NCBI GenBank assembly: GCA_005881995.1
Contig: VBHV01000215.1
Coordinates: 1 to 8,137, forward strand
Direction of reading: 5' to 3'
Source of the DNA: Chloroflexota bacterium
Lineage (GTDB): Bacteria > Chloroflexota > Ktedonobacteria > Ktedonobacterales > Ktedonobacteraceae
DNA: 8,137 nucleotides
Shown here piece by piece: positions 1-6,285 of this stretch; position 1 is the first letter of the stretch, and the number at the start of each line of letters is the position of its first letter. The translations under genes and the position numbers were made by a program. The notes under the pieces are model-generated. The model did no database searches. It was given only the letters and a program-made list of their open reading frames with translations, and was not told where the DNA came from.

Positions 1-43
1 TAACATTGAGCAGGGTAAGCGAGCAGTGAGTAAGCAATATGGG

Positions 44-1621
44 CTATCGGATGGGTAAGGTGGTCATACCGGCCAGCTGCTCCTGGTTAAAGGTAGGGAT
101 TGGTAGTGAGAAGATGATGCGCGCGCCGCCCTGGGGGACATTTTCGGCCCGAATCGTTCCATCATGCGCCGTGATGATGGCCTGCACGATAGCAAGGCCA
201 AGACCGCTTCCGCCGGTTGATGCCTGGCGCGAGTTGTCGGCGCGGTAGAAGCGATCAAAGATACGTGACAAGGCCTCGGCGGGAATGCCCTTCCCGCTGT
301 CGGTGACGGCCACCTCGATCATATTGCCCTGCTGCCTGGCTTCGATGACGACCGTGCCACCAGAAGGAGTGTGACGCAGGGCATTATCGTAGAGGTTGGA
401 GAAGATGCGCATGAGCATATCGGGGTCGGCCCAGATGACCGGAAGCGTGTAGGGGACATTATTGAGCGGTTCTACATTGGCGCGTTCAAATTCGGGCGCC
501 ATTACCGCAAGGCTTTCATCCGCCAGCGCAGCCAGCCGCAGCGCCTTACGCTGGGGCTGCATAGCGCCAGCCTCGACTTTTGCCATGATATGCAGGTCTT
601 TGACGAGGCGGCGCAAACGCAGGGTTTCGCGCACGATGATGCCCCCGGTTTTTTCGAAGTCTTCACGTCCCTGGTTGACGCCGTCCACCAGCGATTCACC
701 CAGGCCGGCGATGGCGGTCAAGGGAGTTGCCAGGTCATGGGTGATATTCATGATGAGTTCGCGCCGCCGGTATTCCTGCTGGCGCAGCTCTTCTACGTCG
801 CGTTCAAGCCGGTTGGCCATCTCATTGACGGTATGGGCAAGCTCTCCCAGTTCGCTGCGCGCATTGGTCTGGACACGCGCGCTGTAATCTCCTGATGCCA
901 GCGAACGCGCGGTACCGGTCAAACGTGCCAGCGGACGGGTGATGGTGCGTGAAAAGAGGAGCGCGGCCAGCACTACCAGGACGGTCACGATGATAGCTGC
1001 CAGGAAAATAAACCAGCGAATGGTTGCTAAAAACTGCGGAACAGTATTCTCTGCCGCCGAACGCGGAACCAGGACTACCACCCCAACCACTCGCGTATTA
1101 CTCTGACCGCCTACGAAAACGGGCTGGACGGCAAACAGCCTGGGGGAAGCGCCGGGATTAGTTTGACCAATGTCACCAACGATAGACATGCCACGCCGGG
1201 CGTTCGCCACCGCCTGGAGCAGCCTGGTAAAATCACCCTTCTGCGCAGTTGGATCGGTCGTTGCTAATAACACCGTCGCCAGGGCGGTGCCTGGACGATT
1301 ATACGGGTATAAAAGTTTGAGCGGTCGACTGTTATTCAAGACCAGTAGGAGGTACTCCTGGTTCTGCGTACTCTGCTCTGGCGTATTGGGCAGGACATTA
1401 GCCACGGCAGCCGCGAGCGTCCCATTCTGGACATAGCTGACCCCCAGACGCTGCGCTGTATCAGAGGCGAGCGTGATCAGTCGCTGGCGTTGATCGACGC
1501 CATAGTAGTAGTTGATCGCGACGATTACGCTGATCGCCAGCAGGGTCGTTGCCAGCAGTGATGCCAGGATGGAACCCAATGCGAGCCGCCAGCGAATGCT
1601 TTGCCACCAACGTACTTGCAT
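44..1621 (-). CDS. Membrane-bound sensor histidine kinase (HAMP-HisKA-HATPase_c)
   Basis: A 525-residue inner-membrane sensor kinase that should autophosphorylate on His and pass the phosphate to the response regulator encoded just upstream. Visible order: TM1 about 13-36; extracytoplasmic sensor segment about 37-203 with no family I can name (possibly Cache-like); TM2 about 204-223; HAMP about 224-276; HisKA H-box NITHDLATPL with His295; N-box NLYDNALRH at 409-417; G1 box DSGKG at 441-445; F-box FDRFY at 455-459; G2 box GGSGLGL at 470-476. All catalytic boxes are intact and the length is normal. The ATG lies 1 nt after the regulator stop codon, with GGAG (1631-1634) inside the regulator's 3' end at 9-nt spacing, so translation is probably coupled. 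The H-box reads THDLATPL rather than the commoner SHELRTPL, a normal variant. The signal cannot be predicted. No terminator is evident in the 43 nt downstream. Confidence 0.96.
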   Translation of the reverse strand: MQVRWWQSIRWRLALGSILASLLATTLLAISVIVAINYYYGVDQRQRLITLASDTAQRLGVSYVQNGTLAAAVANVLPNTPEQSTQNQEYLLLVLNNSRPLKLLYPYNRPGTALATVLLATTDPTAQKGDFTRLLQAVANARRGMSIVGDIGQTNPGASPRLFAVQPVFVGGQSNTRVVGVVVLVPRSAAENTVPQFLATIRWFIFLAAIIVTVLVVLAALLFSRTITRPLARLTGTARSLASGDYSARVQTNARSELGELAHTVNEMANRLERDVEELRQQEYRRRELIMNITHDLATPLTAIAGLGESLVDGVNQGREDFEKTGGIIVRETLRLRRLVKDLHIMAKVEAGAMQPQRKALRLAALADESLAVMAPEFERANVEPLNNVPYTLPVIWADPDMLMRIFSNLYDNALRHTPSGGTVVIEARQQGNMIEVAVTDSGKGIPAEALSRIFDRFYRADNSRQASTGGSGLGLAIVQAIITAHDGTIRAENVPQGGARIIFSLPIPTFNQEQLAGMTTLPIR

Positions 1622-1622
1622 G

Positions 1623-2354
1623 TTACTTCGCTCCGACTTCGAATTTGTAGCCGACGCGCCAGACGGTTTTAATATAGCGGTAGGGTGAATCCGTTTCTAT
1701 TTTCTTGCGCAGCGCGCTGATATGTACATCGATAATGTGTCCATCGCCATAATAATCATAGCCCCATATTTTATTCATCAGCATCTCGCGGGTATACACG
1801 CGGTCGGGCGATTGCGCGAGTAAGGCCAGAAGGTCAAACTCGGTTGGGGTTAACATCACCTCGACATGATCGACTTCTACCCGCCGCGCCGGCAAATCAA
1901 CGGTGAGACTGGGAAAATGCAGGGCAGATTTATTGTTCGAGTTCGCTACCGCCTCCTCGCCTGCTGCCTGCTGTCCCTGTCCCTCGTGACCCTCGGCGCG
2001 TCTCAAGATGGCGCGCACGCGGCTGACCAGTTCACGCGGGCTGAACGGCTTGACAAGGTAGTCATCCGCGCCTAAGTCCAGTCCTGAAATACGGTCGTCC
2101 TCGTCGCCACGTGCTGTAAGCATGAGAATAGGCGTTTTCGACCAGGCACGTATACGCCGGCAGACCTCAAAGCCATCGAGCGCGGGCAGCATGATATCCA
2201 GGATCACCAGGTCGGGCTTCGCGCGAGCATGCAGAGCAAGTCCATCCGCGCCATCCTTAGCCACCAGGACATCAAAACCTGCATCTCTCAAGTACAAATT
2301 GAGCAAATGAATAATGCCATCTTCATCTTCAATAATCAGGATTTTCTGGGCCAT
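1623..2354 (-). CDS. OmpR/PhoB-family response regulator
   Basis: A 243-residue cytoplasmic transcription factor and partner of the adjacent kinase. The receiver domain (about 3-118) has the acidic cluster E9-D12, phosphoacceptor Asp53 (VILDIMLP), Thr80 and Lys102 (LVKPF). A Gln/Gly/Glu-rich linker spans about 120-145. The winged-helix DNA-binding domain (about 147-240) has the typical LTPTEFDLLALL, the recognition-helix region DVHISALRKKIE and a C-terminal RYIKTVWRVGYKF wing. I chose the ATG at 2354 because GGAG at 2363-2366 sits 8 nt upstream of it. A GTG codon at 2363 would add three residues but overlaps that Shine-Dalgarno sequence and has none of its own. It is the first gene of a two-gene operon with the kinase. 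Phosphorylated regulators of this family usually bind direct repeats with 11-bp phasing; such a pair is present upstream at 2675-2694. Confidence 0.96.
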   Translation of the reverse strand: MAQKILIIEDEDGIIHLLNLYLRDAGFDVLVAKDGADGLALHARAKPDLVILDIMLPALDGFEVCRRIRAWSKTPILMLTARGDEDDRISGLDLGADDYLVKPFSPRELVSRVRAILRRAEGHEGQGQQAAGEEAVANSNNKSALHFPSLTVDLPARRVEVDHVEVMLTPTEFDLLALLAQSPDRVYTREMLMNKIWGYDYYGDGHIIDVHISALRKKIETDSPYRYIKTVWRVGYKFEVGAK

Positions 2355-2362
2355 CAGCACCA

Positions 2363-2366
2363 CTCC
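2363..2366 (-). promoter_or_regulatory. Ribosome binding site deciding the response-regulator start
   Basis: GGAG on the minus strand, 8 nt before the ATG at 2354. It overlaps the alternative GTG at 2363, which argues for the ATG as the true start. Confidence 0.6.
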
Positions 2367-2396
2367 AGATCGAAATTGGCCCCAACTCGCTTCTAT

Positions 2397-2616
2397 GGCG
2401 GGGCTTGCCTTACACGGGTAGGTTGTTTGGGGATGATCTGCAAAGGTGTAGGGACAAGGGGTGGCGGAGTGGACGGGAGGGGGCCTTGTGCTTGTCCCTC
2501 GTCCTTGGCGACCCTATGCAGGACAGGCACAAGGCCCCCTCCCGTCATCCACTCTTCTCCCTGTCCCTACACGCCCAAAGAAACCCACCTGTGTAAGGCG
2601 GGGCTTGCCCCCGCCC
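2397..2616. repeat. Long imperfect inverted repeat, MITE/REP-like, without coding capacity
   Basis: Two arms of about 80-90 nt are near-complementary around a 23-nt centre (2498-2520). The left arm runs from GCCTTACAC at 2407-2415 to CTTGTCC at 2491-2497; the right arm runs from GGACAGGCAC at 2521-2530 to GTGTAAGGC at 2591-2599. The core is a perfect 20-bp match (2472-2491 with 2527-2546). Other conserved blocks are GTGTAGGGACA on the left and its complement TGTCCCTACAC on the right. GGCGGGGCTTGCC occurs at both outer edges in the same orientation (2397-2409 and 2597-2609), and the right copy forms its own small hairpin to about 2616. No transposase or plausible ORF is present, and I see no clear target-site duplication. 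It looks like a non-autonomous mobile repeat or a large REP-type element. It would fold into one long hairpin if transcribed in the response-regulator leader. Confidence 0.75.
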
Positions 2617-2624
2617 TGGAAGTA

Positions 2625-2633
2625 ATAGTATCA
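2625..2633 (-). promoter_or_regulatory. Candidate extended -10 promoter of the two-component operon
   Basis: The minus strand reads TGATACTAT, an extended -10 (TGN plus TACTAT). No good -35 lies 16-18 nt upstream, which would suit an activator-dependent promoter. Transcription would begin near 2618, at the edge of the inverted repeat, giving a leader of about 260 nt. There is no room for a complete promoter between the repeat and the start codon. Confidence 0.3.
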
Positions 2634-2674
2634 CACCCCCATAGTGAAAACACGGGGCCACGGCTCTCTCCGGA

Positions 2675-2694
2675 AAATCTTGACCAAATCTTGA
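2675..2694. promoter_or_regulatory. Tandem 9-bp direct repeats, 11-bp phased: candidate response-regulator operator
   Basis: AAATCTTGA occurs perfectly at 2675-2683 and 2686-2694, so the copies are offset by 11 bp. OmpR/PhoB-family regulators typically bind such head-to-tail sites one helical turn apart. The pair lies 40-70 bp upstream of the candidate -10 at 2625-2633, a position compatible with activation. Assigning it to the regulator encoded next to it is inference. Confidence 0.35.
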
Positions 2695-2752
2695 ACTTTC
2701 GGGTAGATATAGCGGAAGAAGTGCAGCTCAAGCATCGCATCGTTGTCGTTTC

Positions 2753-2782
2753 AAAAACCCGAAGGATGGCACAGTATCAGGT
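2753..2782 (-). terminator. Candidate intrinsic terminator of the regulator-methyltransferase operon
   Basis: On the minus strand, ACCTGA (2782-2777) can pair with TCGGGT (2762-2757), one pair being G-U, across a 14-nt loop. A run of T residues follows (2757-2753). It begins about 20 nt after the stop of the last methyltransferase gene. The stem is short, so confidence is moderate. Confidence 0.4.
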
Positions 2783-2802
2783 AGGAATACGCATGCTCCT
2801 TG

Positions 2803-3633
2803 CTACGGCTTTTTACCCCAGACCGTGAGGTAGAATCCAACGGCAGAAAAGTCATCCGCATGCATTTCTCCCTGCATCTGCTGATAGAGTTGTTCGACCT
2901 CCTCTTGAGTCGTCACCCCGGCGTTGAGCAGAAAAGGCTGCACGAGCCGATATGTTCTAGAAAAATCGTCGGAGAGATCTGCGTGCGCCTCCATCCCAGC
3001 GGAGAAATTGGTGACAGACACCACTTGCCGGGTATCCTGGCAACCCGCATCCTGTAGTAGCCGCTGCAGCGCTGGTGTGATACTGAGGAGCCGTCCCTCT
3101 GGGGAGAAACTGCGCCCTGTCATGAAGAGCGCCTGGGAGATCATCCCGCCAATTTGTGCAAAGGCGGGGTTACTGCTGATTGGCAATTCACCTTCTGTCA
3201 GTCGGATACACCCCCCAGCTCGTGTCACGCGCAAGAACTCTGAAAGGACTTTTGACCATGCCTCAGCGGGAATAAAGCCATTGATGAAACGAGCGTTGAC
3301 CAGTTCGAAGGAGCTATCGGGCATTTCCAGCTTTTGGAATGGATCCATGATGGTAAAATGGACATTGTCTACTCCACGCGCCCTGGCTTGAGCACGCGCA
3401 CTTTCAACCATGGGGACATCGTTATCAATGCCTACTACCTGCATATGTGGATAAGCCTGTGCGGTAGCAATGGCCCATTCTCCACTCCCAGAAGCGATAT
3501 CGAGGATGCTCTGGATGGTAGAGACATCTGTCTGCTCCGGCAAAGGCTGGTCCGTTTTCTTTACGAACGGAAGATCGAAGTTGAACAAGCGCGGCGTCCC
3601 TCCTCCGCGCTCAGCGAAAGGTGATGTTGCCAT
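2803..3633 (-). CDS. Class I SAM-dependent methyltransferase (UbiE/Methyltransf_11-25 type)
   Basis: A 276-residue soluble enzyme predicted to transfer a methyl group from S-adenosylmethionine; the acceptor is unknown. Motif I is ILDIASGSG (43-51), where Asp45 begins the glycine loop. The acidic residue ending strand beta-2 is Asp70 in VVGID. The adenine-contact region is around MDPF (96-99). The post-motif II strand is SFELVNARFI (108-117), followed by the helix and strand around RAGGCIRLTEGE (138-149). The C-terminal part (about 160-276) is helical and ends in LTVWGKKP. All expected cofactor-binding residues are present. It is the last gene of the operon, 49 nt after the broken paralogue, with which it shares VNAR, QPFL and the C-terminal LTxWGxKP. 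A purine-rich stretch (GAAGGGA) lies about 11 nt before the ATG. Small-molecule methylation is likely for this family, but a specific pathway cannot be read from the sequence. Confidence 0.9.
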   Translation of the reverse strand: MATSPFAERGGGTPRLFNFDLPFVKKTDQPLPEQTDVSTIQSILDIASGSGEWAIATAQAYPHMQVVGIDNDVPMVESARAQARARGVDNVHFTIMDPFQKLEMPDSSFELVNARFINGFIPAEAWSKVLSEFLRVTRAGGCIRLTEGELPISSNPAFAQIGGMISQALFMTGRSFSPEGRLLSITPALQRLLQDAGCQDTRQVVSVTNFSAGMEAHADLSDDFSRTYRLVQPFLLNAGVTTQEEVEQLYQQMQGEMHADDFSAVGFYLTVWGKKP

Positions 3634-3682
3634 AGCTAGAAAAATCCCTTCTCTCGTTTGATATCCGTGTCACGTCTATCGC

Positions 3683-4546
3683 TTACGGCTTCTGGCCCCA
3701 CGCGGTGAGGGTATACACGATCCCACGGAAGCTATTCTCTAACATCTCCACCGAAAGCCGTTGCTTTAGCTCTTCAAACTCCTGGGGAGCTGCCGCCCCT
3801 ACGCCAACCAGGAAGGGCTGCATCAGCTCGAAGGCGAGCGTTAAGTCTCGATAACCACTGTCATGCTGCGCCATCCCGGCAGAGAAATCCAGGAAGCTCG
3901 GTCTCTCCTGGATATTCACACAGCCCACCTCGCGCAGGAAACGCCTCAACCATGGAGTGATGCCAAGATTCCGCCCATCGGCGGAAAAGTCGAGACCGGC
4001 TATGCGCGATGCGCGTAGCAGCCGCCTCATGAGCGTTTCATAAGCAAAGCTGTTCGTCACACCCCATTCACTTCCCGTGATGCGGATGACGCCACCACGA
4101 CGCGTGATGCGGTAGAGCTCTTGGAAGAGCGGCGGGAATGCTGTGACGGGGATTACCTCCTCGATGTGGCGAGCATTGACTAGATCGAAGGACTCATTGG
4201 GAAAGTCCAGCGGTTCTGTGATGTTCCCCACCTTGAAACGTGCATTCTCTAACCCACTGGCACGTGCCTGGGCGTTAGCATACTAGATCAGGTTAGAACT
4301 AATGTCGATGCCTGTCACCTGCATGTGAGCATGGGCCTGGGCTAGTTCAAGTGCCCATCCTCCTGGACCGCAAGCCACATCAAGGACATGGGACATGTGT
4401 GTGAGAGACTCCTGCGATTGCTCCGGAAGCAGCCCTCCCATGGACGTGTTGAAATTCACGTCCTGTTCGATCAGATGCACCCCTTCGGTGGTGCTGTCAC
4501 CAAGGATGTACCAGTTTTTCGTCCTCGCTGGATCGTACTTTTCCAT
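3683..4546 (-). pseudogene. Class I SAM methyltransferase interrupted by an in-frame TAG
   Basis: The reading frame would encode 287 residues but has one TAG at 4283-4285 (codon 88). Residues 1-87 contain the N-terminal region and cofactor motif I, VLDVACGPGG (54-63), and end just after the beta-2 acidic residue Asp81 (VTGID). The same frame then continues with YANAQARASG without any indel through SFDLVNAR to the C-terminal LTAWGQKP. Aligned with the downstream paralogue (GID-NDVPMVESARAQARA), the stop falls on Glu77, so a single GAG-to-TAG change is the simplest origin. A GTG at 4231 could restart translation for 182 residues, but that piece lacks motif I and could not bind SAM alone. The ATG at 4546 has a strong AGGAG 10 nt upstream that overlaps the regulator's stop codon. 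Otherwise intact sequence suggests recent loss, read-through or a sequencing error. Confidence 0.85.
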
Positions 4547-4559
4547 AGCGTGGCTTCTC

Positions 4560-5561
4560 CTATGTTCTCTCTATTCTGCTCAAAGCAGAGGTGTGAATAA
4601 GCTCCTCTTCGAACTGCTGCCAAACGATTTGTTCGGCCTCCATGCGGGTGACCGCACGTCCTGCGTTCAGTGACTTTTTCATTACTTCCAAGATGCGCTG
4701 CTGAAACGTCACGAAAAGCCTATGCTGCTGCTCAGCGGTTGGCATCAATCGCAGTTCAATTTGTTCCGGGAGAACGAATTGTTCTGGAGTAAAGGCCAGC
4801 GCGATCAACTGCGCATAGTCAGCGATGAGCGAGAGGCGTGATGCGGACAGAAAGTATTTTGGTTGGGTGCTGGAGAGCAAGAGACACCCCGCGACCATAT
4901 TGGCATATAAAATAGGATGCGCTACGGCACTCACTTCATGCTCCAGCTGGTAGGCCGGGAGAAGGGATGCGCTTTCTCTCAGATCATTGATTACCTCTTG
5001 GCGACAGTTCGTAACCACATGGCCTGCCAGCGATTCGGCTCCCAGAAACATAGCGTGTTGCTCCAGGTCTCCTGGCCAGGGGGGAGTGCCCAGGCCCATC
5101 CTCTCACGCAGGCTGTGAACCTTGCCATCGCTGGAGGCAGGCATGCATTGCGCCACCGTGATAGCCATGCCGATCCGTTCGGGGTCGAGGCGTCGCAGGG
5201 CGTGCTGCAACACTTTACGACAGAGCGTCCAGAACAGCAGGTTGCTGGGTGTCGTGGCGCGTGCCTCAAACACTTGCCTGATGAACTGATAATCGATCTC
5301 ATCTGGTGGCTCGCTAGACACTGGATCAGTGAGATCGACGTGCTCTTCCTCCAACAGGAGGGTGAGTTGGTCCCGGTGCTGCTTCGGTAAGGCATGCACC
5401 AACTGACGCAGGTTCTGTGGACGCGGAGTTGACTCGCCTGTGGTCCAGCGGGTCAGCGTAATCGAACGAATGCCTATCTCGTTAGCGATCCGCTCCCGCT
5501 CGACATAGTCGCCGATGATATCCTTCAGCAGGTCGCGCCAAGAGGATGGCTTTTCCAACAC
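4560..5561 (-). CDS. Transcriptional regulator: Xre-like HTH plus GAF-type sensor domain
   Basis: About 333 residues with a two-part structure. A helix-turn-helix at about 18-57 (RERIANEIGIRSITLTRW, then a PRPQNLRQLV helix) resembles the Xre/Cro fold. A GAF-like domain spans about 93-257; its C-terminal half, AVAHPILYANMVAGCLLLSS then a helix ending DYAQLIALAF, is the clearest part. A helical tail of about 75 residues ends the protein. GAF domains bind small ligands, so a ligand-responsive regulator is likely; the ligand is unknown. The frame is open to an ATG at 5654, but that start would lie upstream of the promoter at 5616-5644. I therefore prefer GTG 5561, or TTG 5558 three bases later, behind AGAGG (5566-5570). 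Its stop codon overlaps the Shine-Dalgarno of the next gene 13 nt away, so it leads the methyltransferase operon and probably controls it. Confidence 0.85.
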   Translation of the reverse strand: MLEKPSSWRDLLKDIIGDYVERERIANEIGIRSITLTRWTTGESTPRPQNLRQLVHALPKQHRDQLTLLLEEEHVDLTDPVSSEPPDEIDYQFIRQVFEARATTPSNLLFWTLCRKVLQHALRRLDPERIGMAITVAQCMPASSDGKVHSLRERMGLGTPPWPGDLEQHAMFLGAESLAGHVVTNCRQEVINDLRESASLLPAYQLEHEVSAVAHPILYANMVAGCLLLSSTQPKYFLSASRLSLIADYAQLIALAFTPEQFVLPEQIELRLMPTAEQQHRLFVTFQQRILEVMKKSLNAGRAVTRMEAEQIVWQQFEEELIHTSALSRIERT

Positions 5562-5565
5562 TACA

Positions 5566-5570
5566 CCTCT
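5566..5570 (-). promoter_or_regulatory. Ribosome binding site deciding the regulator start
   Basis: AGAGG on the minus strand lies 4 nt before GTG 5561 and 7 nt before TTG 5558. Spacing favours TTG and codon preference favours GTG, so either may be used. Confidence 0.5.
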
Positions 5571-5626
5571 GCTACTGCAAAACCGCACTCTAGAGACACT
5601 AATAAATATAGGTGTATAGTAGCAGA
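5568..5626. promoter_or_regulatory. Two inverted copies of TCTGCTACT flanking the regulator promoter and RBS
   Basis: TCTGCTACT at 5568-5576 and its exact complement AGTAGCAGA at 5618-5626 form a perfect 9-bp inverted repeat with a 41-bp spacer. One copy overlaps the -10 box and the other overlaps the Shine-Dalgarno sequence. Only the start-codon-proximal copy would be transcribed, so the pair would act as DNA sites rather than an RNA hairpin. An autorepressor operator is an inference. Confidence 0.3.
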
Positions 5627-5644
5627 CAACAGTATGAACGTCAA
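5616..5644 (-). promoter_or_regulatory. Sigma70-type promoter of the regulator-methyltransferase operon
   Basis: On the minus strand, TTGACG (5644-5639) and TACTAT (5621-5616) are separated by exactly 17 bp. The -35 matches consensus at 5 of 6 positions and the -10 at 4 of 6. Transcription would start near 5609, leaving a leader of about 48 nt before GTG 5561. A short palindrome, AACG-N5-CGTT (5637-5649), straddles the -35, and CTCTAGAG (5588-5595) lies in the leader; both are possible regulator contacts. Confidence 0.6.
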
Positions 5645-5657
5645 CCGTTAGCATTCC

Positions 5658-5730
5658 GTCAAATGAAAATGTTACTGAGCTCGCGAGGCCGCCTTGGCCC
5701 CCTCCTCGCTCAGTAACATTTTCATTTGAC
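5658..5730. repeat. Perfect 23-bp inverted repeat with 27-nt spacer
   Basis: Arms 5658-5680 (GTCAAATGAA to ACTGAGC) and 5708-5730 (GCTCAGTAAC to CATTTGAC) are exact reverse complements. The GC-rich spacer can itself fold, with GGCC at 5687-5690 against GGCC at 5696-5699. No run of T follows on either strand, so it is not a typical intrinsic terminator. It starts 14 bp upstream of the operon's -35 box and no target-site duplication is visible. It could be an extended operator, a transcription block between divergent units, or a fused pair of transposon ends. Confidence 0.8.
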
Positions 5731-5746
5731 TTGACACGGGTTTGCA

Positions 5747-5786
5747 GCAGGCGAGGCGCGGTGGATTGGCTGACGCCTGCTTTTTT
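5747..5786 (+). terminator. Orphan intrinsic terminator-like hairpin
   Basis: GCAGGCG (5747-5753) pairs with CGCCTGC (5774-5780), extendable by one A-T pair, with a 20-nt loop and then TTTTTT (5781-5786). The plus-strand orientation fits an intrinsic terminator, but no plus-strand gene ends here. It may stop stray transcription or end an unrecognised short RNA. Confidence 0.4.
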
Positions 5787-6285
5787 CCCAGCCGATCAGT
5801 TCTCATCAGCGTGCTTTTTCTCAACCAAGTCGCCTGTTTTCAGGCACTCCCTTAACCACTCCTCAACCGTATAGACACAGCTCTCTCAATAAGATCGTGT
5901 TCTAATACTCTTGGTATGCTGGAGCAGTGATCAAGAAGGCTGAGTCGCCGCTTCCGAGAACGTTGCGATCAAATCGGTTTCCGGTGAGGGTTCTCTGCTA
6001 GCGAGAATGCTCAGAACACGGTTGAGGTCGCCCCGATAGGGACATCGGTGTGCCTCTGGCTCTTGTCTTCGCGGATGCGCTCCAGTCTTTAGGCCGGCTA
6101 CCTACCATCGCGCGTCGCGCAGCCCTCTACACAGAAGGCATCGATAGACCTGGATTTGCATCCCGCTCATTGCGCGATTGTGCCGCTCGCAATGGGGCGA
6201 GAGTCGAAGCGAATCACGTCCTCTATCAAGCAAGGAACATGTGAGACTATCAACATCTTAGTCGTATTGAAAGTGAGACAAATCT
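5787..6285. other. Long intergenic region / leader with no convincing gene
   Basis: About 500 nt separate the divergent units, and no protein here resembles a known family. An open frame at 6050-6244 (64 residues, plus strand) has no Shine-Dalgarno or recognisable motif. GAGAAC at 5956-5961, GTTCTC at 5990-5995, GAGAA at 6003-6007 and AGAAC at 6013-6017 allow competing stems. A small hairpin CCGAT-N6-ATCGG lies at 6033-6048, and 5991-6007 is a near-palindrome. The promoter of the downstream secreted-protein gene should be here, but no convincing -35/-10 pair is visible. No tRNA or known riboswitch was recognised. Confidence 0.5.

Noticed and set aside
8..35. Two similar GAGCAG...GTAAGC units after the kinase stop codon
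   Set aside because: Only two short imperfect copies of different length; too little to call a repeat or a CRISPR element.
371..895. Plus-strand open frame of 174 codons
   Set aside because: It lies antisense within the histidine kinase, whose protein has every expected motif; this frame has no recognisable domain.
2229..2828. Plus-strand open frame of 199 codons across the intergenic repeat
   Set aside because: It runs through the end of the response regulator, the inverted repeat and the end of a methyltransferase, and its low-complexity translation resembles no protein.
4917..5390. Plus-strand open frame of 157 codons
   Set aside because: It is antisense to the GAF/HTH regulator and has no motif or ribosome binding site.
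5562..5654. N-terminal extension of the regulator from ATG 5654
   Set aside because: The extension covers the predicted -35 and -10 boxes and has no Shine-Dalgarno, so it is unlikely to be translated.
5731..5736. Perfect TTGACA as a plus-strand -35 box
   Set aside because: No -10-like sequence lies 16-18 bp downstream; that stretch is GC-rich and forms the start of the terminator-like stem.
6050..6244. Possible small plus-strand gene of 64 codons
   Set aside because: No ribosome binding site, no recognisable motif and no supporting neighbour.
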